A model generated the notes under the pieces. That model made no database searches, was not told the DNA's origin, and worked only from the letters and a program-made list of their open reading frames with translations. Source: Salinicoccus sp. RF5 (GTDB lineage: Bacteria; Bacillota; Bacilli; Staphylococcales; Salinicoccaceae). Taken from it: a stretch of 64,000 nucleotides of DNA. Both the position numbers and the translations under genes were made by a program. The stretch spans positions 239,329 through 303,328 of the forward strand of contig NZ_JAJGRC010000004.1 in NCBI RefSeq assembly GCF_020786625.1, in the 5' to 3' direction. Below are positions 26,665 to 34,464 of this stretch, piece after piece (positions within the stretch are counted from its first letter, which is position 1; each line of letters opens with the position of its first letter).

Positions 26665-27330
26665 TTGGCAAAAAGTCAAGGGAACCATAAGATGTGCGTC
26701 AGGAACGTGCCGATCTTCAATCATCTGACTGAAGAGGAAATGAATGAAGTATTTGAGAAAGTGGAATCCCGGTCTTACGAAAAGGATGATCACCTATACA
26801 TGGCAGGAGACCCGAAAGATTCGCTGTTCGTCCTCCATCGGGGGAAAGTCAGGATATACCGGCTGAATGAGGAAGGGAAGGAGCAGCTCATCAGGGTGCT
26901 GCTGCCGGGTGACTTTACGGGTGAACTGGCGCTTTTCGGAGGCGAGAAGCTGCATGATTCCTATGCGGAGATAGTGCATGATTCGAGGGTGTGCGAAATC
27001 AGGAAGGCAGACCTCTATGGCCTGCTCAAGGAATACCCCGATATCGGCATCAAGATCATCGAACGGTTCTCAACGCGGCTGCATGAAGTAGAGCAGCAGG
27101 CGACGAACATTGCATTGATGAACAGTGAGGAGCGTCTGGTCGAATATATACGCACCCATGTCGATGATGAAGACTTCCTGAGGCTCAAAATGACGAAAAA
27201 GGACCTCTCTTCGTACTTGAGCATGCAGCCGGAGACATTGACCCGTATTTTCAAGAAGCTTGAAGCGGATGGGGTGATTGCAAAAATCGACAACCGGACT
27301 TATCAGGTGCTGGATTATTCCATACTGTGA
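26665..27330 (+). CDS. Crp/Fnr family transcriptional regulator
   Basis: 221 residues from a TTG start 6 bp after GGGGAGGA; an internal ATG at 26692 is the alternative. The cyclic-nucleotide-type beta-roll covers about 20-125 (GKVRIYRLNEEGKEQLIRVLLPGDFTGELALFGG), then the dimer helix and a C-terminal HTH with MTKKDLSSYLSMQPETLTRIFKKLEADG. The E-T-x-x-R recognition pattern is shared with Crp and Fnr. Only two cysteines are present, so an Fnr-type 4Fe-4S cluster is excluded. The ligand is unknown. A TGTGA-N6-TCACA site upstream of the DoxX gene is a candidate target. Confidence 0.88.
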   Translation: MAKSQGNHKMCVRNVPIFNHLTEEEMNEVFEKVESRSYEKDDHLYMAGDPKDSLFVLHRGKVRIYRLNEEGKEQLIRVLLPGDFTGELALFGGEKLHDSYAEIVHDSRVCEIRKADLYGLLKEYPDIGIKIIERFSTRLHEVEQQATNIALMNSEERLVEYIRTHVDDEDFLRLKMTKKDLSSYLSMQPETLTRIFKKLEADGVIAKIDNRTYQVLDYSIL

Positions 27331-27356
27331 CGAATATGTGAAGCTGTGGAGCAGGC

Positions 27357-27381
27357 GTTTGAATAATTCTGCCCAGGGTAT
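27357..27381 (+). promoter_or_regulatory. Sigma-B-like promoter of dps
   Basis: GTTTGA (27357-27362), 13 bp, GGGTAT (27376-27381). This is close to consensus and suits dps, a known sigma-B gene in B. subtilis. A near-palindrome TTATCATGATTA (27384-27395) lies at the expected transcription start and may be a regulator site. Confidence 0.75.
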
Positions 27382-27418
27382 AGTTATCATGATTACATTA
27401 AAGGATAGGTGATAATGG

Positions 27419-27886
27419 ATGGCTAATTCAGACAAGAAGCAGGAAGTAAGGGATGCACTCAATCTGCAGGTCGCCAACTTTACAGTACTATGGACGAAAC
27501 TTCATAACTATCATTGGTATGTAAAAGGGCACAACTTCTTCTCCCTGCATGACAAATTCGAAGAGCTCTATGACACCGCGTCCACTTATGTGGATGAGCT
27601 GGCTGAAAGGCTGCTTGCAATCGGCGGGGAGCCAATCGGGAAGCAGTCCGATGCCATCGAGAAGGCAAGCGTCAAGGAAGCGGAGTACGATATTGACGCA
27701 AATGAGATGGTAAGGCAGCTTGCCCAGGATTATGATACTGTCATCAAGGAACTGGATGAAGGTAAAAAAGTCGCAGAAGATGCCGGGGATGATCGTACGG
27801 CAGACATCTTCATCGGCATGATCACCGATATCGAGAAGAACAACTGGATGCTGAAATCCTTCCTCGGAAAAGAAGTCAGCCAGTAG
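27419..27886 (+). CDS. dps: Dps-family ferritin-like DNA/iron-storage protein
   Basis: 155 residues. The inter-subunit ferroxidase site is complete: His32 (LHNYHWYVKG), His44 (SLHDKFEELYD), Asp59 and Glu63 (STYVDELAERLLAIGG). Dps dodecamers oxidise ferrous iron with hydrogen peroxide and store it, protecting DNA. The N-terminus is short and only mildly basic, so DNA binding is uncertain. The gene is monocistronic, with a sigma-B-like promoter and a strong terminator. Confidence 0.93.
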   Translation: MANSDKKQEVRDALNLQVANFTVLWTKLHNYHWYVKGHNFFSLHDKFEELYDTASTYVDELAERLLAIGGEPIGKQSDAIEKASVKEAEYDIDANEMVRQLAQDYDTVIKELDEGKKVAEDAGDDRTADIFIGMITDIEKNNWMLKSFLGKEVSQ

Positions 27887-27896
27887 CGGCACATTG

Positions 27897-27939
27897 AAAA
27901 GCGCGAACCTGCAATGCAGGTCCGCGCTTTTTTTGTACT
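27897..27939 (+). terminator. Terminator of dps
   Basis: AAAAGCGCG-ACCTGC and GCAGGT-CGCGCTTTT pair around AAT with one internal mismatch (27897-27933), followed by a T7 run. It converges with the BCCT gene whose stop lies at its edge. Confidence 0.9.
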
Positions 27940-29530
27940 ATTTCTTATATCCGTAGACATCGACATTGTCGCTTGTCGGCTTTCTGATATTGTATTTCCA
28001 TGCTTCGTCTTCGTCAATCATCTTCTTGACGGCATAGATGGTCAGGAACTGCAGGATGATGATCGGCAGTCCCATCATGCCTGAGACGACTTCAAGCGGT
28101 GCCAGTCCACCTATCTGCATGAGTACAAGTGCCAAACCTGTGATGACGAAAGCGACGAATATCCTCAGGAACTTCGATGGATCCTGTTCACTCATATCCT
28201 CCCTGCTGGTGTAGGCGGCAATGGTGAATGTGGTGGAGTCGAGTGTCGTGGTCAGGAAGATCATCGCCATGATGATATAGAGTACCATGACGAGCCCGGC
28301 TACCGGAAGGGTCTGCAGGATGTCTGGTATCATCTGTACAGCTTCCTCTTCCCGGGCGAGTGCCAAGACATCAAGCTCACCATTCTTCTGCCTGTGGACC
28401 CCGATGCCGCCGAGGATTCCAGTAGCGACCCAGGAAAGTGCAGTCGGTGCGAGGAGATAGGTCAGGATCATTTCCTTTATCGTCCGGCCACGTGAAATCT
28501 TGGCTGCAAACACACTGTGAAGCATGGCCCACGTGGCACTATAGGCAATCCAGAAGATCATATGGCTTCTCATATGGGCTGTCTGCTCCACTGCGACGGA
28601 ATCGGTGAAGAACGAGTATGTGAGATAGTTGTTCAGGAGATGGCCGATGGTATCGGTGAAGAAGTCCATGATGAAGATTCCAGGACCGACGATAAGTATG
28701 AAGATGGCCAGAAATGCAGCCAGGTACATGTTCAACAGACTGAGGCGCCGTATCCCCTTTTCTATCCCGAGATAGGCACTTAACGAAAATAGTGCGACCC
28801 AGATGAATGTCACGATCATGGTCATTGTAAATGTCACTTCAATGTCCAGCAGTGCGGCAAGGTTGGATGTAATGATCGGTGTCCCGAGTCCAAGTGTTAC
28901 TGCGGCGCCTGAGAGGATGCTTACAAGGAATAGGATATCAATGAAGATGCCTCCGATGCCGTCTGTGAACCGATCACCGAAAATCACCCGCGTCGCCTCG
29001 GATATGCGCATCATCGGACGTTTCTTTACGTGGATGATGTATGCGATGGCTGGGGCCGTCATTACGAATATTGAAAAGATCTGGAAACTCCACATATACA
29101 TCGCGTAGGCGTTTCCCCAGAGGAAAGACTCCCCGGATCCCGGTTCGATGCCAAATGGCGGATTGTTCGCCACTTCAGCCCATTGCACCATACCAGTCCT
29201 CATGATCGTGGAGCCGAGCCCCATGGCAATCAGGATGGATGCATATGAAAATAATGAAAACCGGGGTTGCTCGTCAGGCTCGCCAAGCACAACCTGTCCA
29301 TATTTTGAAAAGGACAGATAGAGTCCTGCGGCAAGCAGAATGGTCGCGTACCAGATGTACCCCCAACCGAAGGAAGAAACGATCTGGTCGAAGATACCAT
29401 TGAGCAGTTCCAGTGATTCCGATTCATAGAGGGAGAATGGAATACTGAGCGCCAGGATGAAAAGTACAGAGGGCAGGAAAATTTTCCAGTCTATCGCCTT
29501 GAACTCTTTCCGTTTCGGTTTGTTCGACAT
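27938..29530 (-). CDS. BCCT family betaine/choline/carnitine transporter
   Basis: 530 residues with 12 membrane helices. The family signature is seen in GMGLGSTIMRTGMVQWAEVANNPPFG-type glycine stretch (SILIAMGLGSTIMRTGMVQW), in MYMWSFQIFSIFVMTAPAIAY and in FWIAYSATWAMLHSVFAAKISRGRTIKEM. Such carriers import osmoprotectants with sodium or protons. The glycine and tryptophan pattern of the substrate box differs in detail from classical BetP/OpuD, so the substrate is not certain. TTAGGAG precedes the ATG on the minus strand. Salt tolerance is the probable role. Confidence 0.85.
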   Translation of the reverse strand: MSNKPKRKEFKAIDWKIFLPSVLFILALSIPFSLYESESLELLNGIFDQIVSSFGWGYIWYATILLAAGLYLSFSKYGQVVLGEPDEQPRFSLFSYASILIAMGLGSTIMRTGMVQWAEVANNPPFGIEPGSGESFLWGNAYAMYMWSFQIFSIFVMTAPAIAYIIHVKKRPMMRISEATRVIFGDRFTDGIGGIFIDILFLVSILSGAAVTLGLGTPIITSNLAALLDIEVTFTMTMIVTFIWVALFSLSAYLGIEKGIRRLSLLNMYLAAFLAIFILIVGPGIFIMDFFTDTIGHLLNNYLTYSFFTDSVAVEQTAHMRSHMIFWIAYSATWAMLHSVFAAKISRGRTIKEMILTYLLAPTALSWVATGILGGIGVHRQKNGELDVLALAREEEAVQMIPDILQTLPVAGLVMVLYIIMAMIFLTTTLDSTTFTIAAYTSREDMSEQDPSKFLRIFVAFVITGLALVLMQIGGLAPLEVVSGMMGLPIIILQFLTIYAVKKMIDEDEAWKYNIRKPTSDNVDVYGYKK

Positions 29531-29701
29531 AGATATTCTCCTAACATATTATATTTTTTAAATTCAATTTACATATACACTATGCTAACATATTAAAACA
29601 TGGAATTTATATACTGTATGAAGATTTGGGTATAGTACAATAATATGAAGGTTCAATCATTCGATTTGGATGGAATTTTAGATGAATGGAGAAGTGAAGA
29701 A

Positions 29702-30142
29702 ATGAAAGCGTCGAATAACAGGGAGCTCTCCCTGAAACTCTATGTCGTCCTCCACCATGCGTTCAATGCTTTCCAGACAGAAGCGTTCAAAGATATGCGC
29801 ACACATGGCCTCAATCCGACCGCCTTCGCTGTATTGGAACTCTTATACAGCAAAGGACCGCAACAGGTACAGCACATCGGGGAGAAAGTGTTGATATCCT
29901 CCAGTTCGATCACCTACGTGGTCAATAACCTCGAGAAGGAGGACTACGTCAAAAAGGAGCAGTACGAAGCGGACCGCCGTGTTTCGTACGTTTCCCTCAC
30001 GGGTAGAGGACAAGCGTTGATGGATAAGATATTCCCTGAGCATGCCGAGCGCCTGGAACAGGCAGCAGACGGCCTCGATTCAAAAGAGAAGGCACAATTG
30101 ATTGAACTGCTCAAGAAGTTGGGGAAGAATGTCTCGCTTTAG
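29702..30142 (+). CDS. MarR family transcriptional regulator, MhqR-like
   Basis: 146 residues from the ATG at 29702 (GGAGAAGTGAAG upstream). An ATG at 29645 would add 19 residues but lies immediately after a possible -10 (TATAGT, 29631-29636) and has no site. The winged helix covers about 45-115, with SKGPQQVQHIGEKVLISSSSITYVVNNLEKEDYVKKEQYEADRRVSYV. Its length and the adjoining quinone reductase recall MhqR, which represses quinone-detoxification genes. Expected to repress itself and wrbA. Confidence 0.83.
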   Translation: MKASNNRELSLKLYVVLHHAFNAFQTEAFKDMRTHGLNPTAFAVLELLYSKGPQQVQHIGEKVLISSSSITYVVNNLEKEDYVKKEQYEADRRVSYVSLTGRGQALMDKIFPEHAERLEQAADGLDSKEKAQLIELLKKLGKNVSL

Positions 30143-30184
30143 CGTATCTTATCCGTGACACCATTCTTACAAAGGAGAGATATC

Positions 30185-30796
30185 ATGGCAGAACTGAATC
30201 TGGCAATAGTCTATTATAGTTCGACTGGTACCAATCATCAGATGGCCCAATGGGCCGAAGAAGCAGGTAAGAGTGTTGGTGCGAATGTAAGATTGCGCAG
30301 AGTGCCTGAGACGGCACCGATGGAAGCGATAGAGCAGAACCCTGCTTGGAAAGAGCACTACGAGAAGACGCAGGATGTGGAAGAGGCGACGACTGAAGAT
30401 CTGGACTGGGCAGATGCCATCATCTTCAGTGCACCGACGCGCTTTGGCGTGGAAGCTTCCCAATTCCGTGCATTCATCGATACGACCGGTGGACTTTGGG
30501 GTCAGGGCAAACTGGTCAATAAAGTGGTCAGTGCCATGTCCTCCGCACAGAACTCCCACGGGGGACAGGAAGCGACAGTACTGTCCATCTATAAGACGAT
30601 GGCACATTGGGGTGCAATCATCGTTCCACCGGGTTACACAGACCCTGTACAGTTTGCATCCGGCGGGAACCCTTACGGTGTGTCTGCAACAGCAGGTGAA
30701 GACGGCATCGTGGAAGATATTGAAGAAGCGGTGAAGCATCAGGCGAAACGTACTGTTGAAACCGCCAAATGGATCAAGGACGGACAGGGAAAGTAA
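30185..30796 (+). CDS. wrbA: NAD(P)H:quinone oxidoreductase, WrbA type
   Basis: 203-residue flavodoxin-fold enzyme from the ATG at 30185 (AAAGGAGAG upstream). The FMN phosphate loop is YYSSTGTNHQMAQWA, followed by FSAPTRFGVEASQFRAFIDTTGGLWGQGKLVNKVVSAMSSAQNSHGGQEATVLS-type elements. It performs two-electron reduction of quinones, avoiding semiquinone radicals. It lies 42 bp after the MarR gene and shares its probable operon and terminator. Confidence 0.9.
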   Translation: MAELNLAIVYYSSTGTNHQMAQWAEEAGKSVGANVRLRRVPETAPMEAIEQNPAWKEHYEKTQDVEEATTEDLDWADAIIFSAPTRFGVEASQFRAFIDTTGGLWGQGKLVNKVVSAMSSAQNSHGGQEATVLSIYKTMAHWGAIIVPPGYTDPVQFASGGNPYGVSATAGEDGIVEDIEEAVKHQAKRTVETAKWIKDGQGK

Positions 30797-30816
30797 AAGA
30801 TATTAAGGCGTACTGA

Positions 30817-30848
30817 GACAACCGGGAGGGCATCCCGGTTGTCTTTTA
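30817..30848 (+). terminator. Terminator of marR-wrbA
   Basis: GACAACCGGGA (30817-30827) and TCCCGGTTGTC (30833-30843) form an 11-bp stem over a five-base loop, followed by TTTTAT. Confidence 0.92.
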
Positions 30849-30861
30849 TATTTCATTAAAT

Positions 30862-30886
30862 GTTTGCAGATGTATTTAAGGGGTAA
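30862..30886 (+). promoter_or_regulatory. Sigma-B-like promoter of the Mn catalase gene
   Basis: GTTTGC (30862-30867), 13 bp, GGGTAA (30881-30886). The Mn catalase gene ydbD of B. subtilis is in the sigma-B regulon, which supports the call. Confidence 0.7.
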
Positions 30887-30925
30887 TTTATATGTGTAAA
30901 ACATACAATCAAAGGATGGGATATT

Positions 30926-31756
30926 ATGTTCTACCACAGAAAAGAATTGCAGTTTGAGGCGAAGCCGGAAAAACCGAATCCGATGTATGCAAAAATGCTG
31001 CAGGAAGTCATCGGGGGGCAGTATGGTGAAATGTCAGTAGCGATGCAATACTTATTCCAGGGCTGGAATACACGCGGGAACGAGAAGTACAAGGACCTCG
31101 TGATGGATACAGGCACTGAAGAACTTGGACACATTGAAATGCTGGCGACAATGGTAGCGAGACTGCTCGACGGCGCTCCGATTGATGAACAGGAGAAGGC
31201 GATGAAGGATCCTGCAATTGGTGCAATAATGAGTGGTATGAATCCGCACCATGCAATTGTTACAGGACTCGGTGCTGGACCGGAAGACAGCGCTGGTGTG
31301 CCATGGAGTGGAGGGTACATCGTAGCGAGCGGCAACCTGCTGGCCGACATGAGGGCGAACTTGAATGCAGAGTCCCAGGGACGCCTTCAGGTGGCCCGTC
31401 TGTATGAAATGACGGAAGACCAGGGTGTCAAGAAGCTGCTGTCCTTCCTTCTGGCGAGGGATACCATGCACCAGAACCAATGGATTGCAGCCATCAAGGA
31501 CCTGGAAGAGAAGGAAGGTGTAGTGACACCATCCACGGTCACAAACGATATGGAAGCGACAGAGTTCTCTCATCGCCTCATCAACTTCTCGGAAGGCGAA
31601 GAAAGTTCACAACTGGCCTGGATGGATGGTGTGACACCCGATGGAGCAGCAGAATTCCAGTACGAAAGCACACCGAAAGCCTATGGCGACATCCCTATGC
31701 TGAAGCCGGCACCAGGCTATATGCATAACACGCCACCGTTTGAAGATAAGAAATAG
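30926..31756 (+). CDS. Manganese (non-haem) catalase
   Basis: 276 residues of the dimanganese catalase family, which decomposes hydrogen peroxide without haem. The four-helix bundle has GGQYGEMSVAMQYLFQGWN and GTEELGHIEMLATMVARLL (metal Glu and His ligands), then NLLADMRANLNAESQGRLQVARLYEMTEDQGVKKLLSFLLARDTMHQNQW with the second Glu/His pair. Slightly shorter than well-studied enzymes at the C-terminus. It is monocistronic and lies beside the manganese import genes, which would supply its metal. Confidence 0.92.
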   Translation: MFYHRKELQFEAKPEKPNPMYAKMLQEVIGGQYGEMSVAMQYLFQGWNTRGNEKYKDLVMDTGTEELGHIEMLATMVARLLDGAPIDEQEKAMKDPAIGAIMSGMNPHHAIVTGLGAGPEDSAGVPWSGGYIVASGNLLADMRANLNAESQGRLQVARLYEMTEDQGVKKLLSFLLARDTMHQNQWIAAIKDLEEKEGVVTPSTVTNDMEATEFSHRLINFSEGEESSQLAWMDGVTPDGAAEFQYESTPKAYGDIPMLKPAPGYMHNTPPFEDKK

Positions 31757-31771
31757 ATGGATGAAAATTAT

Positions 31772-31806
31772 AAAGGCCTTCTTTCCTGCTGGAAAGAAGG
31801 CTTTTA
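31772..31806. terminator. Bidirectional terminator between Mn catalase and mntR
   Basis: AAAGGCCTTCTTTCC (31772-31786) and GGAAAGAAGGCTTTT (31791-31805) pair with one bulged G over TGCT. T-rich sequence follows on the plus strand, and the two genes converge here. Confidence 0.88.
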
Positions 31807-31808
31807 TA

Positions 31809-32462
31809 TTATATGTTTTCAACAAAAAGATACTGGGCTACCGTCTGGCTGATCTGGATTTCCTTACCGGTCGTTCCATGTTGTAGTGTAAGGAGGTCGA
31901 GTCCACTATCCCTTTCTGTGACTGTAATCGGGTCGCCGATCTTCAAGTCATGATTTTTAAAGTAGTGAAGCAGCTTCTCATCATCGACGATGCGGGAGAT
32001 GCGGACAGAGGCACCGATTTCCGCTTCCGTCAGATGTATCGTGCTCGTTTCCTGGTCATCCATATGATCGATCGGGATTGCACCCCCATGGGGGCAATGA
32101 GAAGGATGGCCGAGGTAGTCTTCAAGCCTGTCGGCAAGAGCAGAACTTGTTGCATGTTCCAGCAGTTCAGCTTCCGTATGGACTTCATTGATGGGGAAGC
32201 CGAGATGTTTCACAAGGAACACTTCCCACAGACGGTGCTTCCGTATCAGTTTCTTCGCGTATTCGGTCCCTTCCCTGGTCAGCTTGCTGCCTTTATAGGG
32301 AGTGTAGGCGACCCATCCCGCCTTGACGAGACTGTGCATCATCTCCGTCACGGTGGGTGGAGAAATGTTCAAGCGGTTGGCTATCTCCTTGTTGGGGACC
32401 TGTTCGGTCCTTCCGCCGAGTTCGAATAGTATCTTCAAGTAGTCTTCTTTAGTGGGACTCAC
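31809..32462 (-). CDS. mntR: DtxR-family metalloregulator MntR
   Basis: 217 residues if started at the GTG at 32462 (GGAGGGG 5 bp upstream); a TTG at 32483 would overlap the permease gene. N-terminal winged helix (DYLKILFELGGRTEQVPNKEIANRLNISPPTVTEMMHSLVKAGW), dimerisation and metal domain with HKLEHA-type residues (HRLWEVFLVKHLGF, EAELLEHATS, GHPSHCPHGGAIP), and a C-terminal FeoA/SH3-like domain as in SirR and IdeR. It is expected to repress the upstream manganese importer when manganese is sufficient. Last gene of the import operon, 17 bp after the permease. Confidence 0.88.
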   Translation of the reverse strand: MSPTKEDYLKILFELGGRTEQVPNKEIANRLNISPPTVTEMMHSLVKAGWVAYTPYKGSKLTREGTEYAKKLIRKHRLWEVFLVKHLGFPINEVHTEAELLEHATSSALADRLEDYLGHPSHCPHGGAIPIDHMDDQETSTIHLTEAEIGASVRISRIVDDEKLLHYFKNHDLKIGDPITVTERDSGLDLLTLQHGTTGKEIQISQTVAQYLFVENI

Positions 32463-32479
32463 ATCCACCCCTCCATTCC

Positions 32480-33589
32480 TCAATAGTGGTCACTCATTTC
32501 CGGCAATTCATACTTGCTGCGCGTATAGTGGGTGAATTCGACACCCCGCTGTGTCAGCCTGTAGTGCTTATTATGTTTTTTAATGTATTCATTCATCAGC
32601 AGATGATTGATATGACGGTTGAAACGCTTTGGCGTCAGGTTGAAATGTGACATGATCTCTTCCTGTGTCAGAGATTCATGGGACTTTTCATTCAAAAGCA
32701 TCAATATCATAGCACGGTTGAACTGCTTTTTTTGGCGTGTCTTCTGGACAAAGTTGCTGACCCAGCCGTTGGGGTTGAACAGGAACACGATCATGAATGT
32801 GATCAGTGCGATGAAGGATGTGGTGCCTGCTACGGATAGATCAAAGTAGAGGCTGATATAGTAGCCGGCGACGCTGTTCAGGAGCGCAAAAGACAGGGTG
32901 AGCATGATCATCGTCCCCATTCGCCTGACAAGAAGATAGGCGGTAAGCGCAGGGGCTACGAAGAAATTGATGACGAGGATCGACCCTACTGCGTCAAAGG
33001 CAGCGACGGCGGTGACGGATACGAGTGTCATCAATGCATAGTGGATGAATGCGACTGAGAAGCCGGCAATATATGCAAATTTCGGATCAAAGCTTGTAAT
33101 CTTCAACTCCTTGTAGAACAGCAGGACGAATGCGATATTGATGAGCAGTATGATCGAGAGCTGCCACAGCGCATTCGGAATGCTGAAGCCGAAGATTTCG
33201 ATGCGGTTGAATGGTGCAAAGATGACTTCGCCCATGAGTACGACATCCAGATCCAGATGGACATCACCGGCATATTTTGAAACGAGTATGATGGCGAATG
33301 CAAACAGGGCGGTGAAAACGAACCCGATGGCGGCGTCCTGGCGGAGCAGCCGGGTCTGCGAGACCAGTTCTATGATATAGACGGTGAGCACACCGACGAG
33401 GCTTGCTGCAATGATGAGCCACGGCGAACGGATGTCATTCGTGATGAAGAATGCAAGGACGATGCCGAGCAGTATCGTATGGCTGATCGCGTCCGTCACC
33501 ATGGCCATGCCGCGCAGTACAAGGAATACACCGAGCAGGCTGGTCGCCATCGCTGTTACGATGAGTACAAAAAGGACTTCAATCATCAT
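32480..33589 (-). CDS. Manganese ABC permease fused to a winged-helix domain
   Basis: 369 residues. Residues about 1-270 are an ABC-3 family permease with eight or so helices (MAMVTDAISHTILLGIVLAFF, SVTAVAAFDAVGSILVINFFVAPALTAYLL). After VFLFNPNGWV the chain leaves the membrane through a basic linker (VQKTRQKKQFNRAM) into a winged-helix-like domain (about 290-360) with LTQEEIMSHFNLTPKRFNRHINHLLMNE and the wing HYRLTQRGVEFTHYTR. Ordinary permeases stop near 280-300 residues. B. subtilis MntC is also long, and chlamydial YtgC carries a cleavable C-terminal repressor, YtgR. Overlaps the preceding permease by 4 bp. Confidence 0.88.
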   Translation of the reverse strand: MMIEVLFVLIVTAMATSLLGVFLVLRGMAMVTDAISHTILLGIVLAFFITNDIRSPWLIIAASLVGVLTVYIIELVSQTRLLRQDAAIGFVFTALFAFAIILVSKYAGDVHLDLDVVLMGEVIFAPFNRIEIFGFSIPNALWQLSIILLINIAFVLLFYKELKITSFDPKFAYIAGFSVAFIHYALMTLVSVTAVAAFDAVGSILVINFFVAPALTAYLLVRRMGTMIMLTLSFALLNSVAGYYISLYFDLSVAGTTSFIALITFMIVFLFNPNGWVSNFVQKTRQKKQFNRAMILMLLNEKSHESLTQEEIMSHFNLTPKRFNRHINHLLMNEYIKKHNKHYRLTQRGVEFTHYTRSKYELPEMSDHY

Positions 33590-34464
33590 GTGCGTTCACC
33601 AAACTTCCTTCCTTGGATGCTGCGCCTGAGCAATCCTTTCCTTGAAAAGAGCATGGAAAAGACGACGAAGGCTGATAATACAAGGATGATTGCAGGTCCT
33701 GTGGCGATATCATCCCCGGCTGTGCTGATATAGGTGCCGATGAAGGCTGCGATGGCACCTGTAGTGCCGGCAATGAGCAGTACATGGGAAAAGCGGTCCG
33801 ACCACAGTTGGCCGATCACCGCAGGGGCAATCAGCAGGTTTACGATGAGGATGGCACCTACAGCCTTCAGTCCCACGGCAATCAGTGTGATTGTGATGGC
33901 CAACACCATGAAATTCATGAGGGGATTGCTGATTCCGATGCTTCGGCTATAGGTGGGATCGAATATATATATTTTAACCTGTTGGTAGAATAGTAAAAAT
34001 ATAAGCAGGCTCAGGATGGAGGCAGCGATTATGAGATACACATCACTCCTCAGCATATAGGCAGCCTGGCCGAATATATAATCCGAAAGTCCCTGCGTCC
34101 CGTCGAAATCAGGATTCCCCTGAACGAAGCTCATCAATGCCATACCAAGTCCAAAGAATGAGGACAGTACAAGTGCAAGTGCACTATCCAGTGTGATTTT
34201 GGAGTGCTCTGTAATGACCTGAATGGTAAGGAATGCAACGATGCCGAGTATCAGGGCGCCGAGTGCGAGCGCAAGTGTATCCCGGATGCCGACGAGCATG
34301 AAGGCAATCACTATGCCGGGGAAGGTGGCATGTCCAACGGCATCCCCGATCAGGCTTTGGCCCTTGATGACACTCACGGTTCCGATGATGCCCGAGGCAA
34401 AGGCAAGTATGACTGTGCCGAATGCGACGATGAGGAAGGTATAGCCGGATAAGATATCAATCAT
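33586..34464 (-). CDS. Manganese/zinc ABC transporter permease
   Basis: 292 residues, ABC-3 family, with about eight membrane helices; SVIKGQSLIGDAVGHATFPGIVIAFML and TLIAVGLKAVGAILIVNLLIAPAVIGQLWS are the diagnostic segments. It pairs with the following winged-helix permease to make a heterodimeric channel. Start at the ATG at 34464 (a GTG at 34473 is possible); either way it overlaps the ATPase gene by a few bases, indicating coupled translation. It lacks any C-terminal extension, unlike its partner. Confidence 0.88.
   Translation of the reverse strand: MIDILSGYTFLIVAFGTVILAFASGIIGTVSVIKGQSLIGDAVGHATFPGIVIAFMLVGIRDTLALALGALILGIVAFLTIQVITEHSKITLDSALALVLSSFFGLGMALMSFVQGNPDFDGTQGLSDYIFGQAAYMLRSDVYLIIAASILSLLIFLLFYQQVKIYIFDPTYSRSIGISNPLMNFMVLAITITLIAVGLKAVGAILIVNLLIAPAVIGQLWSDRFSHVLLIAGTTGAIAAFIGTYISTAGDDIATGPAIILVLSAFVVFSMLFSRKGLLRRSIQGRKFGERT

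Noticed and set aside
29628..29633. GGGTAT before the MarR gene as a sigma-B site
   Set aside because: The -35 position reads ATATAC; no GTTT core at any allowed spacing.
29645..29701. Longer MarR start at the ATG at 29645
   Set aside because: It lies right at the probable transcription start without a ribosome binding site and adds residues not usual in the family.
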